Source: Macrococcus equipercicus (GTDB taxonomy: Bacteria; Bacillota; Bacilli; Staphylococcales; Staphylococcaceae). From it: 64,000 bases of DNA. Every line of letters begins with the position of its first letter. Within the stretch, counting starts at the first letter, position 1. Position numbers and translations under genes: made by a program. The notes beneath the pieces were generated by a model. It saw nothing but the letters and a program-made list of their open reading frames with translations, was not told the origin of the DNA and ran no database searches. Shown here in pieces: positions 7,439 through 13,917 of this stretch. The stretch lies in NCBI RefSeq assembly GCF_004359525.2, contig NZ_SCWC02000002.1, positions 62,001 through 126,000 on the forward strand, written 5' to 3'.

Positions 7439-9075
7439 ATATTTTCCACCATCCTATTTAAGAGTTCTGTTTCTTCTTCGATTAAATTCACATCTAATCT
7501 TTCGTATAGAGGTTTCACATCTGAAAGTTTGAAAGATAAAGGGGTTCTTACTGCCCAATCTATGTTTCTAATATTCATCATTTGATGAAGTTGTTCACAA
7601 CTAAAGGGAAGAAAAGGATTTAGTAATTGACTTAAATTTTGAATGATAAAAGTACAATTTACTAATGTTATATCACATTTCTCTTTCTGTGTTTTAAACG
7701 TTAACCAAGGTTGTTCCTCATCAAAGTATTTGTTGGATTTTCTAACATAGTTGAAAATTAACTCTAAAGCTTCTTTGATTTTAGAAGCTTCGATTAATTT
7801 ACCGACTTCAGTATAAAGTTCATTGATATCTTTTATTATATTTTTATTAACAGGAGCTGTTGGTATAATTGAATCATAAGATTTTTCAATGAATTTAAAT
7901 GTTCGATTTACAAGATTACCAAATGCACCGAGCAGCTCACTATTATGACTATAAATAAATTCTCTGAATGAAAAGTCTGCATCCCGGGTTTCAGGAGCAT
8001 TTATAGTAAAGAAATATCGGATTGTGTCAGGATGATATTTATCAATCAAATCACTGATCCATACAGCCCAGCTTTGGCTGGTTGAGATTTTTCTTTTTTC
8101 GAGTGTCATATATTCACTTGAAACAATATATTGAGGCAATGAACTGATATTTGCGCCTAAAAGTATAGATGGCCAAATAATAGTATGGAATGGTATATTA
8201 TCTTTTCCATGAATATAGTAAGAATTTGTATTTGGATTCCAGAAGTCTTTATAATCTCTGTTATTAAGTGCTGCCCATTGTTTGGATGCAGTTAAATATC
8301 CAGCAACAGCTTCAATCCATACATAGATTTTCTTTCCTTCATATCCTGGAATAGGGACTTCAACGCCTATAGGCAGGTCTCTAGTCACTGAGCGATCGGG
8401 CACACCTTCTGAGAGGTATCTATCGGTAATAGCAAGAGCGTTTTGTCGCCAGTTATACTTTTTACTTGCTTCTTTAAAGTAAGTTTCTAGGTCACTTTGC
8501 AGCTCGCTGAACTTATAATATAAATGTTGAGTTTCTCTGATGACTGGTTCGTTACCACATAATTTACATACTTTATTAATCAGTTCTAATGGATCGAGTA
8601 TAGCGGAACAATTATCACATTGATCACCTCTCGCTTTCGAACCGCAATTAGGACACTCACCCTCTACTAATCTATCAGGTAAAAATTGATGGTCATACTC
8701 GCAATATGCCTGTTCGATTGTTTTATTATAAAGCATATTATTTTCATAAAGCTGCAGGAAAAGTTCTTTAACACTATCCTCATGATCTGCTGTATCAGTT
8801 CTAGTATATAAATCATAGGTGAAACCTAATTTTTCAAAGCATAATAAAAATTCATTATGATAATAATCAGCAATTTCCTTTGGAGATTTATTTTCCTGCT
8901 TAGCTCTGATTGCGATGGGAGTGCCATTACAATCACTTCCAGATACATAGAGGACATCATCACCTTTTTGTCTATGATATCTTGCGATAATATCTCCCGG
9001 TAATAAAGCTGCAATATGACCGATATGTAAAGAACCATTAGCATATGGCCAAGCGCCACCTATAAAAGTTGTCAT
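7435..9075 (-). CDS. metG: methionyl-tRNA synthetase, accessory two-zinc-knuckle type
   Basis: A 546-residue class I synthetase that charges tRNA-Met. ATP-site HIGH is in SLHIGHIAALLPGD (about 14-25); the second ATP loop reads EKRKIST instead of KMSKS. Two zinc knuckles (CPNCGSKARGDQCDNC, about 140-155, and CKLCG) mark the large-knuckle form also seen in archaea and in MetRS2 of some pathogens. The C-terminal tRNA-binding appendage of the normal Firmicute enzyme is missing. No housekeeping metG is expected at this place, so this is probably a second copy; from the literature, MetRS2 enzymes confer intrinsic resistance to MetRS inhibitors. A T-box leader controls it. Confidence 0.9.
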   Translation of the reverse strand: MTTFIGGAWPYANGSLHIGHIAALLPGDIIARYHRQKGDDVLYVSGSDCNGTPIAIRAKQENKSPKEIADYYHNEFLLCFEKLGFTYDLYTRTDTADHEDSVKELFLQLYENNMLYNKTIEQAYCEYDHQFLPDRLVEGECPNCGSKARGDQCDNCSAILDPLELINKVCKLCGNEPVIRETQHLYYKFSELQSDLETYFKEASKKYNWRQNALAITDRYLSEGVPDRSVTRDLPIGVEVPIPGYEGKKIYVWIEAVAGYLTASKQWAALNNRDYKDFWNPNTNSYYIHGKDNIPFHTIIWPSILLGANISSLPQYIVSSEYMTLEKRKISTSQSWAVWISDLIDKYHPDTIRYFFTINAPETRDADFSFREFIYSHNSELLGAFGNLVNRTFKFIEKSYDSIIPTAPVNKNIIKDINELYTEVGKLIEASKIKEALELIFNYVRKSNKYFDEEQPWLTFKTQKEKCDITLVNCTFIIQNLSQLLNPFLPFSCEQLHQMMNIRNIDWAVRTPLSFKLSDVKPLYERLDVNLIEEETELLNRMVENI

Positions 9076-9101
9076 CTATTCTCCTCCTCAAAATAAAAAA
9101 A

Positions 9102-9352
9102 GTCCTAATCGCAAAATACGATTAGGACGAAATAATATTCGTGGTGCCACCTAAATTTATATATCACTCACATGATATACCTTATAAAGTAATTACTTTC
9201 CCCATTAACGCTGGAACACGTCACAATCTACTCATTAAAAAAAACTTTCTTTGTGAAGCTCAGAGTTCATCATTTATTCAGTACTTCCTTTCAGCAGACA
9301 GAAGCTCTCTAATAGTGAATAAATTTTCTCTTCATAGCCTATTATTATCTTG
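9102..9352 (-). promoter_or_regulatory. T-box riboswitch of metG, methionine type
   Basis: On the minus strand the leader carries the T-box AGGTGGCACCACG (9140-9152), followed by a terminator hairpin (arms 9102-9111 and 9119-9128) and a U-rich tract. Upstream lie the AGAGAGCTTC and GCTGAAAGGAAG elements typical of Stem I. The adjacent AUG triplets at 9268-9273 (within GAATAAATGATGAAC) are the likely specifier, matching methionine. Uncharged tRNA-Met would allow readthrough into metG and the GNAT gene. Confidence 0.93.
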
Positions 9353-9358
9353 TAAACT

Positions 9359-9387
9359 ACTATATCCATTTTATCATCATAAATCAA
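9359..9387 (-). promoter_or_regulatory. metG T-box promoter
   Basis: Minus-strand TTGATT (9382-9387), a 17-base spacer and TATAGT (9359-9364) lie just ahead of the T-box leader. Confidence 0.7.
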
Positions 9388-9440
9388 TGCTAATTTTTAG
9401 AATATTTTATTAATAATTTTTTCGTTCTATTTTCTATAAA

Positions 9441-9626
9441 TTACTGATTAATTAAAATATCCAATATTAGGTCAGAACCAGGTAAAAACAGTAATAACGA
9501 AGAAGCAATCATGAGTACAGAGCAGACAAGAGCGATGACTTTAACATTGATATTCTTTTTGTAATTCCAACCAAAAATCATCAATGAAATACCTAGTATA
9601 AGTAAAATAGCATAGTAGAAACCCAT
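9441..9626 (-). CDS. small two-helix membrane protein, unknown
   Basis: A 61-residue protein with binding site GGAGAAAAG and two hydrophobic helices (about 4-20 and 28-48) joined by WNYKKNINVK. It ends PGSDLILDILINQ. No family recognised. It stands alone, downstream of a tiny ORF with a structured leader (9725-9784) on the same strand. Confidence 0.6.
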   Translation of the reverse strand: MGFYYAILLILGISLMIFGWNYKKNINVKVIALVCSVLMIASSLLLFLPGSDLILDILINQ

Positions 9627-9724
9627 AAATTCTTTTCTCCGTCACAAGTAAATTTGTTACGATAATTTTATCATTATTGTTATAAATTAACTAACGATAA
9701 AGTGAAAAATTATTCTTCTTGAAC

Positions 9725-9784
9725 TTAAGATTGATTAAGATGACGACCTTGTGGACGCCAGAAATTATAAGTAATTCTCTGCAT
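9725..9784 (-). CDS. 19-residue micro-ORF, possible leader peptide
   Basis: ATG at 9784 to TAA at 9725 encodes MQRITYNFWRPQGRHLNQS. A good binding site (TAGGAG, complement of 9794-9799) sits nine bases upstream and overlaps one arm of an inverted repeat. The peptide is basic and aromatic and lacks a signal or membrane segment. It could be a regulatory leader for the small membrane protein at 9441-9626 or chance. Bases 9838-9930 on the far side show nothing else. Confidence 0.35.
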   Translation of the reverse strand: MQRITYNFWRPQGRHLNQS

Positions 9785-9787
9785 AAT

Positions 9788-9836
9788 AAAACACTCCTAT
9801 CAAATTCATTTTAAATGAATTCAGCAAGAGTGTTTT
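9788..9836. repeat. nested inverted repeat around a ribosome binding site
   Basis: AAAACACTC (9788-9796) and GAGTGTTTT (9828-9836) enclose the palindrome AATTCATTT/AAATGAATT (9803-9821). On the plus strand a short T-run follows, so it could be a terminator. On the minus strand it overlaps the binding site of the 19-residue ORF. Confidence 0.5.
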
Positions 9837-9930
9837 TATTCTGTCTCATTAATAGGGTCAGCGCAAGCGAATGTCGGTTTTTTTATAAATAAGGAGAATT
9901 CATATTTGAAAAATAATAATAAGGAATATA

Positions 9931-9958
9931 TTGTAACTAAAATATAATCATGTATAAT
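9931..9958 (+). promoter_or_regulatory. promoter of structured RNA
   Basis: TTGTAA (9931-9936), 16-base spacer, consensus TATAAT (9953-9958). Confidence 0.65.
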
Positions 9959-9964
9959 TAGTAT

Positions 9965-10107
9965 ATAGATACATAATATGGAGGGAAACCCACGTCTGGC
10001 TTAAGGGGAATTATTTTCTCAATTAGGAACTTAATGCTTACGGGGATTTAATTCTTTCTCCCTCCGCTATGAAAAAAGATTACATATTAATGTGTAATCT
10101 TTTATTA
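9965..10107 (+). ncRNA. unassigned structured leader or small RNA
   Basis: The roughly 140-base interval after a good promoter contains no ORF but has clear RNA structure. GGAGGGA (9980-9986) pairs with TCCCTCC (10059-10065) to close a multibranch region. Inside it GAATTA and TAATTC can pair, around a smaller ATTA/TAAT hairpin, and unpaired G- and C-runs (GGGAAACCC, AAGGGG, CGGGG) remain. It ends with an 11-base terminator hairpin (10074-10084 / 10093-10103) and UUUU. It could be a free small RNA or an attenuating leader for the fem gene 30 bases downstream. I cannot match it to a known riboswitch class: there is no T-box, S-box or purine core. Confidence 0.6.
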
Positions 10108-10135
10108 CAGTAAATTTGAGAATAGAGGGCAGGGC

Positions 10136-11374
10136 ATGAAATTTTGTGAGTTAACACCTGAAGAATATGAGAATCATGTCAACCATCATTTCAGTCATTA
10201 TACCCAGTCAGTCACTCATTATAATTACAAGAAAAATAATAATGAGCCTGTGTATCTTGTAGGTGTAAAAGAAGGTGAACAAGTACTTGCAGCATGTCTG
10301 CTGACAAGTGCCAGAGCTTTAAAGTTCTTTAGCTACTTCTATTCACATAGAGGACCGGTGATGGACTACACTAACGCTGCACTTGTTGATCTGTTTTATA
10401 GTGAACTGACAAAGTATTTAAAAGTGAGAAAAGGATTATTTGTACTTGTAGATCCTCATATTTTAATGAACTATAGAGATCACGAAGGCGAACTGATGCA
10501 GCATTTCAAAGTGGAAGACTTCATCTCGCACCTTACTCAGCTCGGCTATCGCCATAAAGGTTTTACGGTCGGTTATTCGATGGATTCCCAGGCCCGCTGG
10601 CTGTCCGTTTTGGATATTGAGAATAAAGATGAAGCTCAGCTGCTGAAAGCAATGGACTATCAGACGAGAAGAAATATTAAGAAAACACTTGAGATGGGTG
10701 TGAAACTAAGAGACTTATCTATTGAGGAAACCGAGACGTTTTACCGTCTATTTAAAATGGCTGAAGATAAACACGGCTTCTCTTTCCGCAAGTACGACTA
10801 TTTCGTCCGCATGCAGGAGACCTATGGCGATAAGTGCCGGTTAGTGCTGAGTTATATTGACTTAGATGAGTATCTCGATCGCTTAAAGAATGAACAGCAG
10901 CAAATGCAGCAGGAGTTCGCAGCGTCTTCAAAGGAACTGGCAGAGAACCCAGGTTTCAGAAAGCTGAAAAATAAGCATAACGAGCAGGACAAGAAGCTGC
11001 AGGTATTAGCGAAGAAAATTAAGGAAATTGAGAGTCTGAGAGCGTCAGACGGTGCTATACTGGAGCTCGCCAGTGCGCTATACATCCACAATAATCATGA
11101 ACTTTATTATTTATCCAGTGGCTCGAATCCTAAGTACAATCAGTTTATGGGTCCTTATAATATGATGTGGCAGATGATTCAGTATGCGCAGTCACTGAAT
11201 TTGAAGAAATATAACTTCTACGGTGTGAGCGGTGACTTTACAGAGAAATCGCCGGACCTTGGAGTCGTGAAGTTCAAAAAGGGATTTAACGCAGTAGTAG
11301 AAGAATATATCGGTGACTTTGAAAAACCGTTACGTCCGTTATTCTATAAAATATATAAAAGGATGAAACGTTAG
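10136..11374 (+). CDS. FemA/FemB-family aminoacyltransferase (peptidoglycan interpeptide bridge)
   Basis: A 412-residue cytoplasmic enzyme that adds amino acids from aminoacyl-tRNA to the stem peptide of lipid-linked cell-wall precursors. Two GNAT-like halves are separated by a long coiled-coil arm (about residues 243-300, LDRLKNEQQQMQQEF to KKIKEIESL), as in all Fem proteins. FYSHRGPVMDY, RRNIKK and KYNQFMGPYNMMW are conserved; the last is closest to FemB as I remember it. The length is slightly below the usual 420. The binding site is AGGGC. No femA/femB partner follows, so it may be an Fmh-type paralogue; the exact position of glycine or serine added cannot be told. Confidence 0.9.
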   Translation: MKFCELTPEEYENHVNHHFSHYTQSVTHYNYKKNNNEPVYLVGVKEGEQVLAACLLTSARALKFFSYFYSHRGPVMDYTNAALVDLFYSELTKYLKVRKGLFVLVDPHILMNYRDHEGELMQHFKVEDFISHLTQLGYRHKGFTVGYSMDSQARWLSVLDIENKDEAQLLKAMDYQTRRNIKKTLEMGVKLRDLSIEETETFYRLFKMAEDKHGFSFRKYDYFVRMQETYGDKCRLVLSYIDLDEYLDRLKNEQQQMQQEFAASSKELAENPGFRKLKNKHNEQDKKLQVLAKKIKEIESLRASDGAILELASALYIHNNHELYYLSSGSNPKYNQFMGPYNMMWQMIQYAQSLNLKKYNFYGVSGDFTEKSPDLGVVKFKKGFNAVVEEYIGDFEKPLRPLFYKIYKRMKR

Positions 11375-11629
11375 AGGGCAGTAATTACAGCGATCCGTTC
11401 ATTCAGTGTTGGTGGTGTTACTGTTATCATCGCCCTGTCTTCAATGGGCTTACCGATTGCGCTTGCTGGTGTACTGATTACAGTCGAACCGCTCATCGAT
11501 ATGGGCCGTACTGCATTGAACGTCAATGGTAGTATGCTGAGCGGAACAATCACATCACGTATGCTCGGTACATTCAATAAAGGGATTTACTCAGATAAAG
11601 ATGCAGTTGTAGAACAGACAGAAGCATAG
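11375..11629 (+). pseudogene. 3' remnant of a dicarboxylate/cystine symporter gene (tcyP-like)
   Basis: Starting directly after the fem stop codon and in the same frame, the sequence encodes about 84 residues ending with LAGVLITVEPLIDMGRTA, then LNVNGSMLSGTITSR and an acidic tail. This is the C-terminal end of a DAACS-family sodium symporter; the EPLIDMGRTALNV part is the typical end of TcyP-type cystine transporters. The N-terminal 350 or so residues are absent, there is no start signal at the junction, and the terminator follows as in an intact gene. A deletion has apparently joined the fem gene to the transporter tail. Confidence 0.75.
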
Positions 11630-11637
11630 GAGTGGAG

Positions 11638-11664
11638 CAGGACGAGAAATCGTCCTGTTTTTTT
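11638..11664 (+). terminator. terminator after the symporter remnant
   Basis: CAGGACGA / TCGTCCTG stem with GAAA tetraloop (11638-11657), followed by seven T. Confidence 0.95.
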
Positions 11665-11697
11665 GTGCATATAAATTGCTCTAAACGAGTATGTTGA

Positions 11698-11826
11698 ATG
11701 TTAAAATTAAAGATAACTATTTATGATGGAAATGAACAGAGCAGTTTTGAAATTTTCATTTTAGTGTTTGGAACTATTATGCTTTTGATTGGTAATTATA
11801 GATTATGTATTCAACTGGAAGCGTAG
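11698..11826 (+). CDS. possible 42-residue membrane peptide or remnant
   Basis: ATG at 11698 to TAG at 11826 encodes a hydrophilic start (KLKITIYDGNEQ), one hydrophobic helix (IFILVFGTIMLLIG) and NYRLCIQLEA. No good binding site is visible. It could be the tail of a decayed gene, since the region has other remnants. Confidence 0.25.
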   Translation: MLKLKITIYDGNEQSSFEIFILVFGTIMLLIGNYRLCIQLEA

Positions 11827-11841
11827 TTATTATATTGGGCA

Positions 11842-12387
11842 ATGGAAAAGAGGAGTGAGGAATTGTCAGCTATTATGAATGAAATCAATATCAATCCAGA
11901 AGGTATGACTCCATTTTTTCAAGTTCATTCTGAAAAGAGAGTGAGGTTTTTGTGGGACAAGCTCGATAAAAATATAGTAACGGATTTAATTCACACTATA
12001 TTTAGAGATTCACAACTAACGATGACCGTTCTGGTAGGCTATTCTTTTGAACTGAATTTTGTTAAAGAGAAAACGGGGATTGGAAAAATTTTTACCATCA
12101 CTAACTGGAAAGAACTATCCATTGATTCAGAAGACCATGAATTTCAATTTGTACTAGCTCAAATTGAAAGAATCAAGAAAGATGAACTTATCAACTATTG
12201 TATGAAGATAAAAAATGGCCATCCACAAGCATATATCACATTTAACAATGAAAGCTCGTTGCTTTACGTGAGTACGGATGTGATGGATATTGTCAGTCAG
12301 GACAAGAATTCGATTTCAGCTCTCAAAAAGAAATATCATGGCATTGTCGATGTATATCGGGAAGCTAAACATAGTAGGGGAATATAA
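11842..12387 (+). CDS. hypothetical soluble protein
   Basis: A 181-residue soluble protein without signal peptide or membrane helices. It is mixed alpha/beta in look (FTITNWKELS, YITFNNESSLLYVSTDVMDIV) and rich in charged residues. The ATG at 11842 has only a weak upstream site (TTGGGC); the next in-frame starts are inside the conserved-looking part. I do not recognise a family. Size and the following 39-residue gene are compatible with immunity-type cargo in a variable region, but nothing specific supports that. Confidence 0.55.
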   Translation: MEKRSEELSAIMNEININPEGMTPFFQVHSEKRVRFLWDKLDKNIVTDLIHTIFRDSQLTMTVLVGYSFELNFVKEKTGIGKIFTITNWKELSIDSEDHEFQFVLAQIERIKKDELINYCMKIKNGHPQAYITFNNESSLLYVSTDVMDIVSQDKNSISALKKKYHGIVDVYREAKHSRGI

Positions 12388-12388
12388 G

Positions 12389-12508
12389 ATGACTAAGCAC
12401 AACTTTTACAATGGGGATGGATTGTTCAAAGAGTTCAGTAAAATCAGAAGTAATGAAGTGAATTTCAATGATTTAGTGGAGATGAGAATAATAGATAAGT
12501 CATATTAA
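12389..12508 (+). CDS. 39-residue hypothetical protein
   Basis: ATG at 12389, one base after the previous stop, with AGGGGAA as binding site inside the preceding gene, suggests translational coupling. The product is soluble, starting MTKHNFYNGDGLFKEFSKIR and ending IIDKSY. It could be the truncated start of a longer gene. No family recognised. Confidence 0.4.
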   Translation: MTKHNFYNGDGLFKEFSKIRSNEVNFNDLVEMRIIDKSY

Positions 12509-12520
12509 AATTAAATTTTT

Positions 12521-12556
12521 AACTCTAATCATATTTAATGTGATTAGAGTTTTTTA
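12521..12556 (+). terminator. terminator after the hypothetical gene pair
   Basis: AACTCTAATCA (12521-12531) / TGATTAGAGTT (12541-12551) with a 9-base loop, then six T. Confidence 0.85.
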
Positions 12557-12630
12557 ATTAATCAATGGAATATATACTTTACATAATGGAATATATATGT
12601 TACATTTAAGGTGTCTTAAGGAGGAGTTAT

Positions 12631-12831
12631 ATGAATAAGGTTAAAATTTCTAGAGTAGAAGCTGGTCTTACACAGATTGAGCTAGCAGACAAAGTGAATG
12701 TCACTAGACAAACAATTAGTTTAATAGAAAAAGGAAAGTATAACCCTTCTTTGAGACTATGTTTAGATATTTGTTATGTTCTTAACAAAACCTTGGATCA
12801 AATATTTTGGGTTGAAGAAGGGGATGCATAA
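12631..12831 (+). CDS. small XRE/Cro-type transcriptional regulator
   Basis: A 66-residue single helix-turn-helix protein. The motif is VEAGLTQIELADKVNVTRQTISLIEKGKYNPSLRL shortened in the middle only by description; the key residues are Q15, A20, V25, T26, R27, I30, E34 and N39. This is the YgzD/YozG type that is only the HTH domain and usually lies in front of a membrane protein gene. AAGGAGG precedes the ATG. It is co-transcribed with the next gene one base downstream and probably regulates the pair. Confidence 0.9.
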   Translation: MNKVKISRVEAGLTQIELADKVNVTRQTISLIEKGKYNPSLRLCLDICYVLNKTLDQIFWVEEGDA

Positions 12832-12832
12832 A

Positions 12833-13252
12833 ATGCAAAAAATTAAAGATGAACGCTTAATTCTGAAAAATTTGCAGAATATCAGAGTCGCTTTTGTTGT
12901 TCAAACTATCGGTATATTATTTCTACTGGGATATGAGATGGTCATGAAAGGTTACGAAAAAATGATTACAAATCCTTTGTGGTTTGTATTTATGACTACA
13001 ATGACCGTATTGATATTATTGTCCGTTAATATCAGCGTAGAATACGATCGAAGTAAAAGAAGTGCCCAACAAGTCTTAAAGACTGGACTACTTACTTTAT
13101 TATTAGTATCAATTCTTATTTCAGTATTAGTAGGTGTAACACCAGGGTATGATATGTTAAGCGGTTTAATAATGGGTTTAGTACTATTTGTTTGTGGATT
13201 TCTGGTATTACTATACGTTTATTTGGTGAAAAAAGATGCAGAAGAGAAGTAG
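12833..13252 (+). CDS. four-helix membrane protein paired with the XRE regulator
   Basis: A 139-residue integral membrane protein that starts at the ATG at 12833, one base after the regulator stop, with GGGG in the regulator end as binding site. Helices are visible at about 16-34 (VAFVVQTIGILFLLGYEM), 46-64, 82-100 and 110-132, with basic loops (EYDRSKRSAQQVLK). Such proteins commonly follow small XRE regulators in Firmicutes; the function is unknown. Confidence 0.8.
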   Translation: MQKIKDERLILKNLQNIRVAFVVQTIGILFLLGYEMVMKGYEKMITNPLWFVFMTTMTVLILLSVNISVEYDRSKRSAQQVLKTGLLTLLLVSILISVLVGVTPGYDMLSGLIMGLVLFVCGFLVLLYVYLVKKDAEEK

Positions 13253-13292
13253 CGGGTTAAAGACTAAAGATCAGAAAAGTTAATATTACAAT

Positions 13293-13388
13293 TTGCACCT
13301 TTCAATGTATTGCTTTATAATGAATTTATCGAGTAAAGTCAGCATATAAAGCCGAACCCCTCACTAGTGGAAGTAGTGAGGGGTTTTT
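13293..13388 (+). ncRNA. antisense antitoxin RNA of the Fst-type toxin locus
   Basis: TTGCAC (13293-13298), 17-base spacer and TATAAT (13316-13321) form an excellent promoter, so the RNA starts near 13328. It contains TCGAGTAAAGTCAGCATAT (13329-13347), which matches 18 of 19 bases of the sequence across the toxin start codon (13485-13503) and is therefore complementary to the toxin mRNA. It ends at the hairpin ACCCCTCACTA / TAGTGAGGGGT (13356-13366 / 13374-13384) with TTTTT. Promoter strength, repeat and convergent direction are those of RNAII of the Enterococcus par locus. Confidence 0.85.
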
Positions 13389-13390
13389 GG

Positions 13391-13501
13391 CTATTGGTTG
13401 GTGCTGTCCTTGTTATTGCGATGTTCTAACCAATAAGTGAACATGGCAACAATGCAGCCAGCTATTGCTGATGCAAGGATTTCTTCGAGTAAAGTCAACA
13501 T
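13391..13501 (-). CDS. type I toxin, Fst/PepA1 family
   Basis: A 36-residue peptide from ATG 13501 to TAG 13391: MLTLLEEILASAIAGCIVAM followed by FTYWLEHRNNKDSTNQ. One transmembrane helix and a charged tail match the Fst/PepA1 family; IAGCIVAMFTYWLEHRNNK parallels the S. aureus PepA1 end. These peptides insert into the membrane and depolarise or disrupt it. The AAGGAGGTG binding site overlaps the 3' arm of a hairpin TTCCATTGA / TCAATGGAA (13514-13522 / 13530-13538), which can hide it, as the 5' stem does in fst mRNA. The promoter lies above 13540 but is not clear-cut. Confidence 0.9.
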   Translation of the reverse strand: MLTLLEEILASAIAGCIVAMFTYWLEHRNNKDSTNQ

Positions 13502-13625
13502 ATCTTCACCTCCTTCCATTGAATGTTCGTCAATGGAAGTCAGGACGACATACAAATGATATCATGTACGTAAACAGAGATATAATGTTACAATCCATTT
13601 TTACTATCTTTATATTCATCCTCAC

Positions 13626-13654
13626 TTGATTGTCATTCTCTTATCTCCTATAAT
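13626..13654 (+). promoter_or_regulatory. pheST promoter
   Basis: TTGATT (13626-13631), 17-base spacer, TATAAT (13649-13654), just ahead of the T-box leader. Confidence 0.8.
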
Positions 13655-13660
13655 GAATAG

Positions 13661-13894
13661 GAAATGAATATTGAACCGATAAAAAGACGGGATTGATAGT
13701 TTATGTCCAGAGAGTGGTCGACTGTGGTGCAACGATCATCATGAGCTGTGTTTCTTTTCATCTTTTTGGTTGCTTAATAAGAAGTTAAGCCGGTCCCTGC
13801 CCGTTACGCATGAATGAAGTGTATGCTTAGGCATAAATTTGGGTGGTACCGCGGAAGTCTTTCGTCCCTTTGTAGGACGTGGGGCTATTTTTTT
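13661..13894 (+). promoter_or_regulatory. T-box riboswitch of pheST, phenylalanine type
   Basis: The leader includes the T-box GGGTGGTACCGCGG (from 13841) and a terminator whose arms contain TCGTCC and GGACG, followed by seven T to 13894. AGAGAGTGG upstream belongs to Stem I, and UUC near 13752 is a candidate specifier. The terminator is 20 bases from the pheS start. Confidence 0.92.
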
Positions 13895-13917
13895 ATCAAT
13901 TTTTTAGGAGGATTATG

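Noticed and set aside
9102-9352. Considered as an S-box (SAM) riboswitch because it precedes a methionine gene
   Set aside because: The AGGTGGCACCACG element and Stem I features are those of a T-box; no SAM-binding core is visible.
12389-12508. 39-residue ORF with the preceding hypothetical gene as a toxin-antitoxin pair
   Set aside because: Neither protein shows a toxin or antitoxin motif, and the small ORF is second and very short; only the gene spacing would support it.
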